Assembly (NCBI RefSeq): GCF_023276355.1
Contig: NZ_JALLPL010000001.1
Coordinates: 1,240,001-1,304,000, forward strand
Length of the DNA: 64,000 nucleotides
DNA from: Haloplanus sp. XH21
GTDB taxonomy: Archaea; Halobacteriota; Halobacteria; Halobacteriales; Haloferacaceae
Reading direction: 5' to 3'
In this document: in pieces, positions 17,972 to 26,536 of the stretch
How positions within the stretch are numbered: position 1 is the stretch's first letter
Layout: each line of letters begins with the position of its first letter
Position numbers and translations under genes: made by a program
The notes under the pieces: model-generated
The model's input: the letters and a program-made list of their open reading frames with translations, nothing else
What the model was told of the DNA's origin: nothing
Database searches by the model: none

Positions 17972-18329
17972 TCGCCCGCACCTCCTCGAGGGTCGCCTCG
18001 TTCACGGTGCCGTAGTTCTCGTAGATGCGGATGACGAGCGCGAGCGCGACGGCGGTCAGGCTCACCCCGACGACGATGGCGGTCAGGATGAGCACGTGCG
18101 GGAGCGGGCTGACGAAGGGGCCGCCTCCGCCGCCGCTTTCGACGACGGGCGAGCGCCCGTCCATGCGGTAGGCGCTCGTGATGAAAAACACGAAGATGCC
18201 CGTCTGGAACACGTTCAGGCCGATGATCTTCTTCACGAGGTTGTCGCTCTCGATCATGACGTAGACGCCCAGTGCGAGCAGGACGACCACCGTGAGATAC
18301 GTGTACTTCGTCGTGAGTAACTCGATCAT
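17964..18329 (-). CDS. mnhC: Mrp antiporter subunit MnhC
   Basis: This 121-residue NuoK-like protein has three membrane helices and the family motif VKKIIGLNVFQTGIFVF in the second. A Gly-rich loop precedes helix 3. It packs beside the D-type subunits in the Mrp complex. Its start directly abuts the mnhB stop. Confidence 0.95.
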   Translation of the reverse strand: MIELLTTKYTYLTVVVLLALGVYVMIESDNLVKKIIGLNVFQTGIFVFFITSAYRMDGRSPVVESGGGGGPFVSPLPHVLILTAIVVGVSLTAVALALVIRIYENYGTVNEATLEEVRAND

Positions 18330-18863
18330 CTATTGCTCTTCCTCCGTTCCGGGTTCGGTCGCCTCGTGTGCGGTGTCGACGCCGGTACCGAGCAGGAAGA
18401 AGAGCCCGGTGATGACGCCGGAGACGACGAGGCCGATGCCGACTTCGACGAGTTCGATGCTGTACTTGCTCCCGTGGTGCATGACCGTCTCGTACGCGGA
18501 GACCTGGAGGAAGTCGTCGCCCACGGCGTAGCCGCCGAGACCGATGAGGAGGAAGGTCCCGAGGCCGCCGAGGACGAGGAGGGACAGGTGCTCGTCGCGA
18601 AGGCTGGACGCGATCGGCTCGATACCGAACGCGAACCCGAGCATGACGACGGTCGTCGCCGCGATGACGCCGCCCTGGAACCCGCCGCCGGCCGAACTCG
18701 CGCCGTGGAACATCACGAACACGCCGAGCGTCAGGACGAATGGGGCGATGACGCGGACCGTCGTCATGATGATCGTGCTCTCGACGTAGGCGGGGCGTTC
18801 CTCGGCAGGACGGACCACCTCGCCCGCGTCTTCGGTCTCGCTCGCGTCGTCGCGGTCGCTCAT
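18330..18863 (-). CDS. mnhB: Mrp antiporter subunit MnhB
   Basis: This 177-residue protein has an acidic cytoplasmic N-terminus of about 28 residues, then four helices. The MnhB signature is FHGASSAGGGFQGGVIAAT. The start ATG at 18863 overlaps the stop of the DUF4040 gene as ATGA; the longer open frame upstream is not used. The C-terminus is Glu-rich. Confidence 0.95.
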   Translation of the reverse strand: MSDRDDASETEDAGEVVRPAEERPAYVESTIIMTTVRVIAPFVLTLGVFVMFHGASSAGGGFQGGVIAATTVVMLGFAFGIEPIASSLRDEHLSLLVLGGLGTFLLIGLGGYAVGDDFLQVSAYETVMHHGSKYSIELVEVGIGLVVSGVITGLFFLLGTGVDTAHEATEPGTEEEQ

Positions 18864-19396
18864 ACGAACGCCTCCCGTCGCAGCACGAGCAACATGGCGA
18901 TACCGGCGGCGAAGACCACCGCGGCCTCGCCCAGCGTGTCGAACCCGCGGTAGCCGACGAGGACCGCGGTCACGACGTTCGTCACGCCGGTCTGCTTGTA
19001 CGCGTTCTCGAGATAGTACTGGCTCACCTCGCCCTGGATCACGGGCGTCGTGGGGTCGCCCACCACCGGAAGCGCCGGAATCGTCGCCCCGACGGTAACG
19101 GCGATGGCGACGACGGCGACGACCGAGCGGACGCTGACGCCCTCGAACCGCGCCGAGCGCGACACGCTGGTGCGGGCGATGGTGAGCAAGAAGAGGACGG
19201 TCGTGATGCCGGCGCCGACGGCGGCCTCGGTGAGGGCGACGTCGGGCGCGCGGAGGAACGCCCAGAGGACGGCCACGCCGAAACTGTAGCCGGCGAAGGC
19301 GACGATGCTCCCGACCACGTCGCGCAGGACCGCCGCCGCGAGGGCGCTCCCGATCATGAACAGGAGGACGGCGGCGACGGGCAGCGAGAGCGTCAT
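18860..19396 (-). CDS. DUF4040/MbhD-like antiporter subunit
   Basis: This 178-residue membrane protein has an N-terminal part (about 1-80) matching DUF4040/MbhD, with the motif APDVALTEAAVGAG. A second part (about 85-175) resembles the MbhE/MnhB N-terminal region, with YRGFDTLGEAAVVFAA. In bacteria these segments form the C-terminus of MnhA; here they are a separate gene. It overlaps mnhB and mnhG by four bases each. Confidence 0.9.
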   Translation of the reverse strand: MTLSLPVAAVLLFMIGSALAAAVLRDVVGSIVAFAGYSFGVAVLWAFLRAPDVALTEAAVGAGITTVLFLLTIARTSVSRSARFEGVSVRSVVAVVAIAVTVGATIPALPVVGDPTTPVIQGEVSQYYLENAYKQTGVTNVVTAVLVGYRGFDTLGEAAVVFAAGIAMLLVLRREAFV

Positions 19397-19737
19397 GCCT
19401 CACCCCCCTCGGCGTCGTCGTCGGCCCACGGGACGTCCTCTTCGCCGGCGGGTTCGACCGCCTGCTCTTTCCCCGCCCGCGCGATGGCGTGGGCGGCGGT
19501 CGGACTCGTCACGAAGAGGAAGAGGAGGAGAAAGAGCATCTTCAGCGACTCCGTGCCGACGCCGAGGACGACGATGGTGCCGGCCGCGGCGAGCACGGAG
19601 CCGAGGGTGTCGCTTTTCGACGCGGCGTGCAGGCGCGAGTAGAGGTCGGGCAGCCGGAGCAGTCCGACCGTGGCGACGAAGCCGAAGAAGGTGCCTCCGA
19701 CGACGAGCGCCGCCGCGAGGAGTTCCAGCGGCGTCAT
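19393..19737 (-). CDS. mnhG: Mrp antiporter subunit MnhG
   Basis: This 114-residue protein has three helices and the MnhG signature LLRLPDLYSRLHAASKSDTLG. The C-terminal tail is acidic. ATG at 19737 is chosen because it overlaps the mnhF stop as in the rest of the operon; an in-frame ATG 15 nt upstream lies inside mnhF. Confidence 0.95.
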   Translation of the reverse strand: MTPLELLAAALVVGGTFFGFVATVGLLRLPDLYSRLHAASKSDTLGSVLAAAGTIVVLGVGTESLKMLFLLLFLFVTSPTAAHAIARAGKEQAVEPAGEEDVPWADDDAEGGEA

Positions 19738-20018
19738 ATGACGCCACCCCACTCGACGGTGAACTTCGAGACGGCGATGCTCATGACGAAGTTGAGCAGG
19801 GCGTACACCAGCGCCACGTCGAGATAGCCGTACTCACCGAACGCGACGCTCACGAGCGCGATGACGATGACGGTGTTCGTGCCGATGACGTTGATCGCGA
19901 CGATGCGGTCCTGCGTGGTCGGGCCGCGGACGACCCGGTAGAGCAGAACGACCGCGAACAGCATGAACGCGCCGGCTGCGCCGAGGAAGACGGTCGACAG
20001 CGGCGGTTCGAGCGCCAC
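19734..20018 (-). CDS. mnhF: Mrp antiporter subunit MnhF
   Basis: This 94-residue protein has three helices and the family motif YRVVRGPTTQDRIVAINVIGT. It overlaps mnhG by four bases and lies two bases after the mnhE stop. It is a structural subunit of the Mrp antiporter. Confidence 0.95.
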   Translation of the reverse strand: MALEPPLSTVFLGAAGAFMLFAVVLLYRVVRGPTTQDRIVAINVIGTNTVIVIALVSVAFGEYGYLDVALVYALLNFVMSIAVSKFTVEWGGVI

Positions 20019-20020
20019 GA

Positions 20021-21094
20021 TCAGTCACCCCCCTCCTCGCCGTCGTCGCGGCGTTCCAGCGGCGTGGGGATGCGCGACGCCGACCGGCCGTAGAACACGA
20101 ACCGGACGAGGCGCTCGAGTTTCCCCTCGAACAGGTCGGCCTCGGCGCCCGGGATGAGCGCGTGGACGAGGAAATGCTGCCGGCTGACGTCGACCGTCAG
20201 GGTTCCCGGGGTCAGCGTGATCGAGTTGGCGAGCGTGGTCACGGGCATGTCGCCCCAGACGGCGGCGTCGAACTCGACGACGCGGGGATCGATCGGCAGG
20301 CTCGGGTGGAGCACCACGTACGCGAGCGTGACGTTCGCCTTCGTGATCTCCCAGAGCAGGATCGGGGTGTAGATCGCTATCCGGACCAGGGTGCGCCCGA
20401 CGCTCGTGAAGGCGGGCACGTCGCCTTTCATCGAGACGCGGGCGAGCGTGAGGCTCACGACGCCCGCGGTGAAGGCGCCGGTGAGCAGTTCGTAGGCGTC
20501 GGTGACGTGGAAGCCACCGAGGGCGAGATAGAAGAGCAGGGAGACGGAGAAGGTCAGCAGGAACGCTGACGGACCGACTTCGGTGAAGGGGAGACTGCGA
20601 CGGGTCCGTCGCGTGACGGGGGCTTCCACCACGTCGAACCCTCTGCGCGCGAGTTCCTCCTCGAACGAGCGCAGGATCGGAACGGTGCCGCCGGGGCGAA
20701 AGGAGGGATCGACGACGACCCGGGTGACGTCGTTCGCCTCGGCGTAGCGCTGGATCACGTCGGCGAAGTCGCTAGGACTGAAGACGTACTCGTCGGTGCC
20801 GACGATGGTCGACGCGAACTCGACGGGCCGTGGCGCGCCCTCTTCGATCAGGTCGTCGAGTTCCTCGTTCGCCCAGGCGACGGTGCGTTCGAGCAGCGCT
20901 TCCGCCTCCTCGACGTTCCGATGGCTCGTCTCGAAGACTCGCCAGCGGGCGGGGTAGACGAAATGGACCGTCGCCGACTCATCCGTCTCGACTGCCGTCT
21001 CGTAGGCCGCCTCGACGGCGTACCCGACGGTCCGGCGGAGCGTGTCCGAGTCACCGACGGGAACGAGCACGTCTCGCTCGTGATTAGCCGCCAT
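20021..21094 (-). CDS. mnhE: Mrp antiporter subunit MnhE fused to an N-terminal USP-like domain
   Basis: Residues about 1-160 form a soluble alpha/beta domain that begins RDVLVPVGDSDTLRRTVGYA, like universal stress proteins, with VTRVVVDPSF near 123-132. Residues about 170-340 are MnhE, with membrane helices and VTTLANSITLTPGTLTVDV near its end. Bacterial MnhE is about 160 residues, so the N-terminal half is an addition. It could sense nucleotide or stress state and gate the antiporter. It is the first gene of the nine-gene operon. Confidence 0.92.
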   Translation of the reverse strand: MAANHERDVLVPVGDSDTLRRTVGYAVEAAYETAVETDESATVHFVYPARWRVFETSHRNVEEAEALLERTVAWANEELDDLIEEGAPRPVEFASTIVGTDEYVFSPSDFADVIQRYAEANDVTRVVVDPSFRPGGTVPILRSFEEELARRGFDVVEAPVTRRTRRSLPFTEVGPSAFLLTFSVSLLFYLALGGFHVTDAYELLTGAFTAGVVSLTLARVSMKGDVPAFTSVGRTLVRIAIYTPILLWEITKANVTLAYVVLHPSLPIDPRVVEFDAAVWGDMPVTTLANSITLTPGTLTVDVSRQHFLVHALIPGAEADLFEGKLERLVRFVFYGRSASRIPTPLERRDDGEEGGD

Positions 21095-21322
21095 CCGGTC
21101 ACCGACCCCCGGCGAAACGAGCGATGGCTCCCCCGTTCATTCGTATCGTAGCCTTCGCTTCCGGTTTCATAACTATTGCTATCCCGTTTGTGGGACGGGG
21201 CCGCCGTGCGCCCCACTGACAGCGCCGTCCGGCGGTCCGGTCATCCGGATTATGTACCTGTTCACTGGTGGTTCGCCGTGACGGTCCGGCGAACCACTGG
21301 TACTGACGTACAATAACCCGTG
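21095..21322. other. mnhE upstream / coaBC downstream region with strong inverted repeat
   Basis: This 228-nt gap separates two minus-strand genes. It holds a perfect 11-bp inverted repeat (GTGGTTCGCCG at 21268-21278 and its complement at 21287-21297, 8-nt loop). The repeat starts 25 nt past the coaBC stop and lies about 175 nt before mnhE. It could form a hairpin at the end of the coaBC transcript or bind a dimeric regulator. No T-run follows on the minus strand. No gene was seen. Confidence 0.6.
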
Positions 21323-22492
21323 TCAGTCGAGCGCCGCGGCGAGCTCGTCGGCGACGCGCGCGCCCAGCCCGGCTTTCGACCCCGTGTACGTCTCCACCGC
21401 GTCCGCGCGGATCAGCAGCGCCCGCGTCTCGTCGTCGCCCATCACCGACGCGTCGTTGGCGACGACGAAGGCGAGGTCGACTCGGTTGCGGAGCGACCGG
21501 GCGCGTTGCGCCATCGCCTCGCCGTCGCCGCCGGTTTCGGCCTTGAACCCGACCATCGGCAGGTCGGGGTGTTCCGCTCGGACCGAATCCAGCACTTTCG
21601 GCGTCGGTTTCAGGTCGAGCGTCAGATGCTCGCCCGACCGAATCTTCTCGGCGGCGGTCTCGACGGTGAAGTCGCCGATGGCGGCCGCGGAGACGAGGGC
21701 GTCCGCCGCCGTGCCGTCGTCGCCCGCGACCGCCTCCTGCACTGCCTCGAGCATCTCGCTGGCGCTCTCGACCGAGCGAACGTCCGCGTAGGGCACGTCC
21801 GGACCGTCGTGGACGAGCGTCACGGACGCCCCGCGGACGTAACAGGCGCGGGCGACTGCTCGCCCGGTCCGGCCCGAGGCGCGGTTCGAGAGCGTCCGAA
21901 CGGGATCGATCGATTCGGTGGTCGCACCGCTGGTGACGACGACGTGCCGACCGTCGAGCGTCGCCGGCGTCGTCGCGCGGGCGACGCCGGTGACGATGGC
22001 CGCCTCGCTGGCGAGTTTCGCCTTGCCCTCCTCGATCCGCGGGTCGACGAAGTCGACGCCCCATGACTCCACGCGGTCGATGGCCTCCAGCACCCCGGGG
22101 TGGTCGTACATTGGTTCGTGCATCGCGGGCGCGATGACGACCGGCACGTCCGCCCCGAGCGCCGTCGTCGCGCAGGTCGTGACGGGGGTGTCGTCGACTG
22201 CCGCCGCGATCTTTCCGACGGTGTTCGCGGTCGCGGGCGCGATGAGGAGCACGTCGGCCCACCCCGTGCGCCCACAGAGGTCGACGTGTTCGACCGCGCC
22301 GGTGAGCTCCGTCACGGGCGGGTGGTCGGTGGCGAACTCGACCGCCCAGGGGTGGATGATCCCCTGCGCGCTGTCGGTCATCACGCCGCGCACGGTCGCG
22401 CCGTGGCGCCGGAGTTCGTGGGCGAGTTCCACCGCTTTCACCGCCGCGATGCTCCCGGTGACGCCCAGGGCGACGCGGGTTCCGTCGAGCAT
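21323..22492 (-). CDS. coaBC: bifunctional CoaBC (PPC synthetase/decarboxylase)
   Basis: This 389-residue protein has an N-terminal flavoprotein half (about 1-175) with GSIAAVKAVEL and the likely catalytic His in AVEHVDLCGR. The C-terminal half (about 185-389) is a phosphopantothenoylcysteine synthetase with VTSGATTESIDPVR and SAAIGDF. Together they add cysteine to phosphopantothenate and decarboxylate it on the way to coenzyme A. The usual PAMN motif reads PAMH here. ATG at 22492 is preferred to an upstream in-frame ATG because of a CTTAAG box about 28 nt before it. Confidence 0.93.
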   Translation of the reverse strand: MLDGTRVALGVTGSIAAVKAVELAHELRRHGATVRGVMTDSAQGIIHPWAVEFATDHPPVTELTGAVEHVDLCGRTGWADVLLIAPATANTVGKIAAAVDDTPVTTCATTALGADVPVVIAPAMHEPMYDHPGVLEAIDRVESWGVDFVDPRIEEGKAKLASEAAIVTGVARATTPATLDGRHVVVTSGATTESIDPVRTLSNRASGRTGRAVARACYVRGASVTLVHDGPDVPYADVRSVESASEMLEAVQEAVAGDDGTAADALVSAAAIGDFTVETAAEKIRSGEHLTLDLKPTPKVLDSVRAEHPDLPMVGFKAETGGDGEAMAQRARSLRNRVDLAFVVANDASVMGDDETRALLIRADAVETYTGSKAGLGARVADELAAALD

Positions 22493-22576
22493 TGCCGTCC
22501 CCTTCCGCCGCGAGGGTCTTAAGCCCGAGCGTCGACGGCGCGGAACGCTTACCCGGTGGGACACCCATCCACCGAC

Positions 22577-23113
22577 GTGGACCGCATCCACGTCAGTACG
22601 GTCGTCTGTATGCCCGCCGCGGCGGTGTACGACTTCCTCGTCGACTTCCCGAGATACGCCAAGTATTCGGCGTATCTGACGGACGTGACCGCCGACGGCG
22701 ACGGCTCACCGGGGACGCAGTATCGCCTACGCTTTGCCTGGTGGAAACTCGCCTACATCGCCCGGACCGAGGTCACCGATGTCGATCCCCCGACTCGACT
22801 CGACTGGCGCGTGACGAAGGACATCGACGCGCGGGGGTGCTGGCGGGTCGAGGAACTCGACAGCGTGCCGGCGGCGTGTCCTGACGAGGGGCCGGCCTGT
22901 CGCGTCCACCTGGAGGTGGCGTTCGACCCCGACTCCGTCGGCGACGGCGTCGTCGACCTGCCGCGGTTCGTCTCGCTGGACTGGGTGATCGGGAAGGTGA
23001 AGCCGATCCTGCTCGACGAAGCCGAGCAGGTCGTCGAGCGCATCGTCACCGACCTCGAAGGGCGGCGCCGCGATGTCGACCTCGTCGTCCACGACACACC
23101 CGACGGTGTCTGA
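22577..23113 (+). CDS. SRPBCC (polyketide cyclase/coenzyme Q-binding-like) protein
   Basis: This protein of about 178 residues has a START/SRPBCC-like fold pattern, AAAVYDFLVDFPRYAKYSAYL and WRVTKDIDARGCWRVEEL. Such domains bind hydrophobic ligands; the ligand is unknown. The start is either GTG at 22577, giving an N-terminus like relatives (MDRIHVSTVV), or an in-frame GTG at 22556. A CTTAAG box shared with the divergent coaBC would suit either. Confidence 0.75.
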   Translation: MDRIHVSTVVCMPAAAVYDFLVDFPRYAKYSAYLTDVTADGDGSPGTQYRLRFAWWKLAYIARTEVTDVDPPTRLDWRVTKDIDARGCWRVEELDSVPAACPDEGPACRVHLEVAFDPDSVGDGVVDLPRFVSLDWVIGKVKPILLDEAEQVVERIVTDLEGRRRDVDLVVHDTPDGV

Positions 23114-23188
23114 CGGAAGCGAAATCGTGATACTACGGGCGCAGCCACGTGGACGCATGGTCACAGTCTGTCGGGGGCGCGGTCGACC

Positions 23189-24526
23189 GTGCGCATAATC
23201 ATCGTCGGCGCGGGGCAGGTCGGATCGAGCATCGCGGCCGACCTCGCGGAGAGCCACGACATCGTGGTGGTCGACCTGGACGGCGACCGAGTGGAGGAGC
23301 TGACCTACTCGGTGGACATGCTGCCGGTGCAGGGCGACGGCACCGCGCTGTCGACGCTGGAGGAGGCCGGCATCGACGACGCCGACATGGTGATCGCGAG
23401 CACCGACGACGACGAGACGAACATCGTCATCTGTTCGACCGCGCGCGCGGTGAGCGACGCCTTCACCGTCGCCCGGGTGAAGAACACCGAGTATCTGCGG
23501 ACCTGGGAGCGGTCGGAACGCGCCTTCGGCATCGACTTCATGGTCTGTACCAACCTGCTGGCGGCGCAGTCCATCGTCCGGGTCGTCGGCATTCCCGCCG
23601 CTCGCGACGTCGACTCGTTCGCCGACGGGCAGATACAGATGGCGGAGTTCGAGATTCCGCCGGGCAGCCCGGTGACCAACCAGACCGTCGCCGAGGCCGA
23701 CCGGTTCGAGGAACTCACGTTCGCGGCGATCCTCCGCGACGACGAGGTCGAACTCGCCCGCGGCGATTCCGTCCTCGGCGAGGGAGATCGGATCGTCGTC
23801 ATCGGGAACCCGGAAGCCGTTAGGGGGTTCGCAACCACCATCGCTCCGGAGGAGCGACCGGGGACTGCTGAGGAGGTGGTCATCATCGGCGGGAGCGAAA
23901 TCGGCTACCACGTGGCTCGACTGCTCGGCGAACGCGGATTCAAGCCGCGACTCGTCGAGCAGGACCCCGACCGCGCCCGCGAACTCGCGGAGGAACTCCC
24001 GAACACGGTCGTGATGGAGAGCGACGCCACCGACACCGAGTTTCTGGAGCGCGAACACGTCGGCGACGCCGACTTCGTCGTCGCCGCGCTCGACTCCGAC
24101 GAGAAGAACCTGCTCGTGTCGCTACTAGCCCGCCGCCTCGGCGTCGAACGCACCGTCGCGGTCATCGACTCGCCCGCGTACGTCGAACTCTTCGAGACGG
24201 TCGGCGTCGACGTGGGGATCAATCCCCGCCAGGTCGTCGCCGAGGAAATCACCCGATTCACCCGCGACGGCGGCGCCGAAAACGTCGCCATCATCGAGAG
24301 CGACCGCGCGGAGGTGCTCGAAATCGAAGTCAGCGAGGAGAGCGTCCTCGCGGACCGGGAGATCCGTGACTCGATCGCGGACCTGCCCGACGGCGTCGTC
24401 ATCGGGGCGATCACCCGCGACGCGACGTTCATCACGCCGCGCGGTGATACGGTGATCCACCCCGGAGATCACGTCGTCGTCTTCCTGGCTGCCGATGTCG
24501 TCGACGACGTGACGCCGAAACTGTAG
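23189..24526 (+). CDS. trkA: Trk potassium uptake protein TrkA
   Basis: This 445-residue protein has two tandem RCK units. The first nucleotide-binding fold begins MRIIIVGAGQVGSSIA and the second begins near residue 229 (VVIIGGSEIGYHVARLL). Each is followed by a TrkA-C domain. It is the cytoplasmic NAD/ATP-binding ring that gates TrkH. The start codon is GTG. It sits directly upstream of trkH on the same strand. Confidence 0.95.
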   Translation: MRIIIVGAGQVGSSIAADLAESHDIVVVDLDGDRVEELTYSVDMLPVQGDGTALSTLEEAGIDDADMVIASTDDDETNIVICSTARAVSDAFTVARVKNTEYLRTWERSERAFGIDFMVCTNLLAAQSIVRVVGIPAARDVDSFADGQIQMAEFEIPPGSPVTNQTVAEADRFEELTFAAILRDDEVELARGDSVLGEGDRIVVIGNPEAVRGFATTIAPEERPGTAEEVVIIGGSEIGYHVARLLGERGFKPRLVEQDPDRARELAEELPNTVVMESDATDTEFLEREHVGDADFVVAALDSDEKNLLVSLLARRLGVERTVAVIDSPAYVELFETVGVDVGINPRQVVAEEITRFTRDGGAENVAIIESDRAEVLEIEVSEESVLADREIRDSIADLPDGVVIGAITRDATFITPRGDTVIHPGDHVVVFLAADVVDDVTPKL

Positions 24527-24594
24527 CCGTCGACCACGCGTGTCCATCAGCAGTTTCAAGCCGCTCCGCTGGTCATCGCTCAACGAACGATCCG

Positions 24595-26199
24595 ATGGCT
24601 ATTCGTGTCGACTACCGGGCGAGTCTCAGTCTCGTCGGCAGCATCCTCAAGTATCTCGCCGTCCCGCTGTCGATTCCGCTGGTCGTTAGCTTCGGGTACG
24701 GCGAACCGGTCGCGCCGTTTCTCGTCACCATCCTGCTGACCGTCTCCTTCGGGTTCGGGCTCGAACGGCTCCGGACCGATCCGGATCTCGGCGCGCGCGA
24801 GGGGTTCCTGATGGTTGGCGTGACGTGGCTCGCGGTGTCGGTCGTCGGCGCGGTTCCGTACCTGATCGAAGCACACGGCGTGCCGCCGGTCGTCGCGCCG
24901 ACGGCCCCCGACTCGACGCTCGCCAACCCCGCGAACGCCCTCTTCGAGAGCATGAGCGGGTTCACCACCACCGGGGCGACCGTGCTCGGCGAGATTTCGC
25001 TCGACGCTCACTCCCGCGGGATCATGCTGTGGCGACAGCTCACCCAGTGGCTCGGCGGGATGGGGATCGTCGTCCTCGCGGTGGCGATCCTGCCCGAACT
25101 CTCGGTCGGTGGGGCGCAGTTGATGGACGCAGAGGCGCCGGGGCCCGGTATCGAGAAACTCACGCCCCGCATCGCGGAGACGGCGCGGGCGCTGTGGGGT
25201 GCCTATCTCGGATTCACCGTCCTCGAGATGCTGTTGCTTTACGCGCTCCATCTCGGCGGCATGGCGCCCGCGATGGACGCGTACAACGCGGTCGCTCACG
25301 GTCTGACGACGATGCCGACCGGCGGGTTCTCGCCCGAGGCCCGGAGCATCGAGGCGTTCTCCGCGGCCGTCCAGTGGCTCGTCATCCCCTTCATGGTCGC
25401 GGCGGGGACCAACTTCGCGCTGTTCTGGCACGCGCTCACCGGCGACCCGAAACGGCTCGCGGACGACTCCGAGTTCCGCGTCTACGTCGGCGTCATGGCG
25501 GTGCTCGCTGGGGTGGTCGCCGCCCTCCTGTTCGCCGGGAAGGGCCTCGCGATGGCCGCGCCGGCGGGCGGCACATACGACGCGGGCTATCTCGCCGGCG
25601 TTCAGGCGACGCTCGTCGGTCACGTCGAACCCGCGCTCAGACACGCTGCGTTCCAGGTCGTCTCCATCGTCACCACCACCGGATACGCGAGCATCGACTT
25701 CAACGCGTGGAGCCAGTCGGCCAAGTACTGCCTGCTCTTTGCGATGTTCATCGGTGGGTCCGCGGGATCGACCGGTGGGGGCATCAAGGTGGTCCGCTGG
25801 TACGTCATCCTGAAATCGATCCGCCGTGAACTGTTCACGACGGCCCACCCCGAGGCGGTGCGCCCGGTGCGTCTCGGCGGGCGCGCACTCGACGAACGCG
25901 CGATCCGCGGCATCTACGCGTTCACCCTCCTCTATCTGGTGATCTTCCTGGTTGCGACGGGGCTGATCTTCCTCGACGCCGAACGGACGGGGCTCTCGCT
26001 GTCGGTGCTGGAGGCGATGAGCGCCGTCGCTGCGACGCTCGGCAACGTCGGTCCGGGGTTCGGCGTCGTGGGTCCGATGGGAAGCTATCTCGACTTTTCG
26101 GGCGCATCGAAACTGTTCATGGTGACGCTGATGTGGATCGGCCGACTGGAGATTCTACCAGTGCTCATCCTGCTCATGCCGGAGTACTGGCGACAGTAG
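24595..26199 (+). CDS. trkH: Trk potassium uptake channel TrkH
   Basis: This 534-residue membrane protein has the four-fold selectivity-filter pattern of TrkH/KtrB, including ESMSGFTTTGATV, LTTMPTGGFSP, VSIVTTTGYAS and ATLGNVGPGFG. WLGGMGIVVL and GGSAGSTGGGIKVVRW are further family motifs. It takes up potassium, the main osmolyte of salt-in halophiles. It starts 68 nt after trkA and is followed by a 6-bp hairpin. Confidence 0.95.
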   Translation: MAIRVDYRASLSLVGSILKYLAVPLSIPLVVSFGYGEPVAPFLVTILLTVSFGFGLERLRTDPDLGAREGFLMVGVTWLAVSVVGAVPYLIEAHGVPPVVAPTAPDSTLANPANALFESMSGFTTTGATVLGEISLDAHSRGIMLWRQLTQWLGGMGIVVLAVAILPELSVGGAQLMDAEAPGPGIEKLTPRIAETARALWGAYLGFTVLEMLLLYALHLGGMAPAMDAYNAVAHGLTTMPTGGFSPEARSIEAFSAAVQWLVIPFMVAAGTNFALFWHALTGDPKRLADDSEFRVYVGVMAVLAGVVAALLFAGKGLAMAAPAGGTYDAGYLAGVQATLVGHVEPALRHAAFQVVSIVTTTGYASIDFNAWSQSAKYCLLFAMFIGGSAGSTGGGIKVVRWYVILKSIRRELFTTAHPEAVRPVRLGGRALDERAIRGIYAFTLLYLVIFLVATGLIFLDAERTGLSLSVLEAMSAVAATLGNVGPGFGVVGPMGSYLDFSGASKLFMVTLMWIGRLEILPVLILLMPEYWRQ

Positions 26200-26212
26200 G
26201 CGGCACGGAGAA

Positions 26213-26227
26213 CCGCCGTTACGGCGG
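26213..26227. terminator. hairpin after trkH
   Basis: CCGCCG and CGGCGG flank a three-base loop, 14 nt past the trkH stop. No long T-run follows, so termination is only suggested. Confidence 0.4.
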
Positions 26228-26536
26228 CCAATAAGTATCACCGCTGAGAACGCGGGGCGTAAGATTATATGGTGTACGGACACAGTACGGGTGGGTGTCC
26301 GGATTCGGCACCGGAGCGACCTTTCGCTACGGCTTCGACGCGGCTCCGGGGGGAACGCGTCGTCCGCCGGATCGGACGCCTCTCGCGTGTGACCCCAACA
26401 CCCTTTGATACGGTTATTGGAAGTCATGCCCGGTGGATCGCCGACCCGTCTCGACGACCCACCGGTAGACAGTTACGATGAGCAGTCCCTCGCTTTTCGG
26501 ACCTCGGGCCGTGAGCGTCGTGAAAACGGAGAGCCC
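26228..26536. other. non-coding gap between convergent trkH and gatA
   Basis: No convincing gene lies in these 309 nt. A TTATAT box sits at 26265-26270 although no plus-strand gene follows. Four inverted repeats come after it: arms 26277-26283/26295-26301, 26311-26317/26343-26349, 26361-26366/26373-26378 and 26430-26436/26459-26465. Arms of 6-7 bp are not rare at this GC content, so an RNA is possible but weakly supported. Confidence 0.4.
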
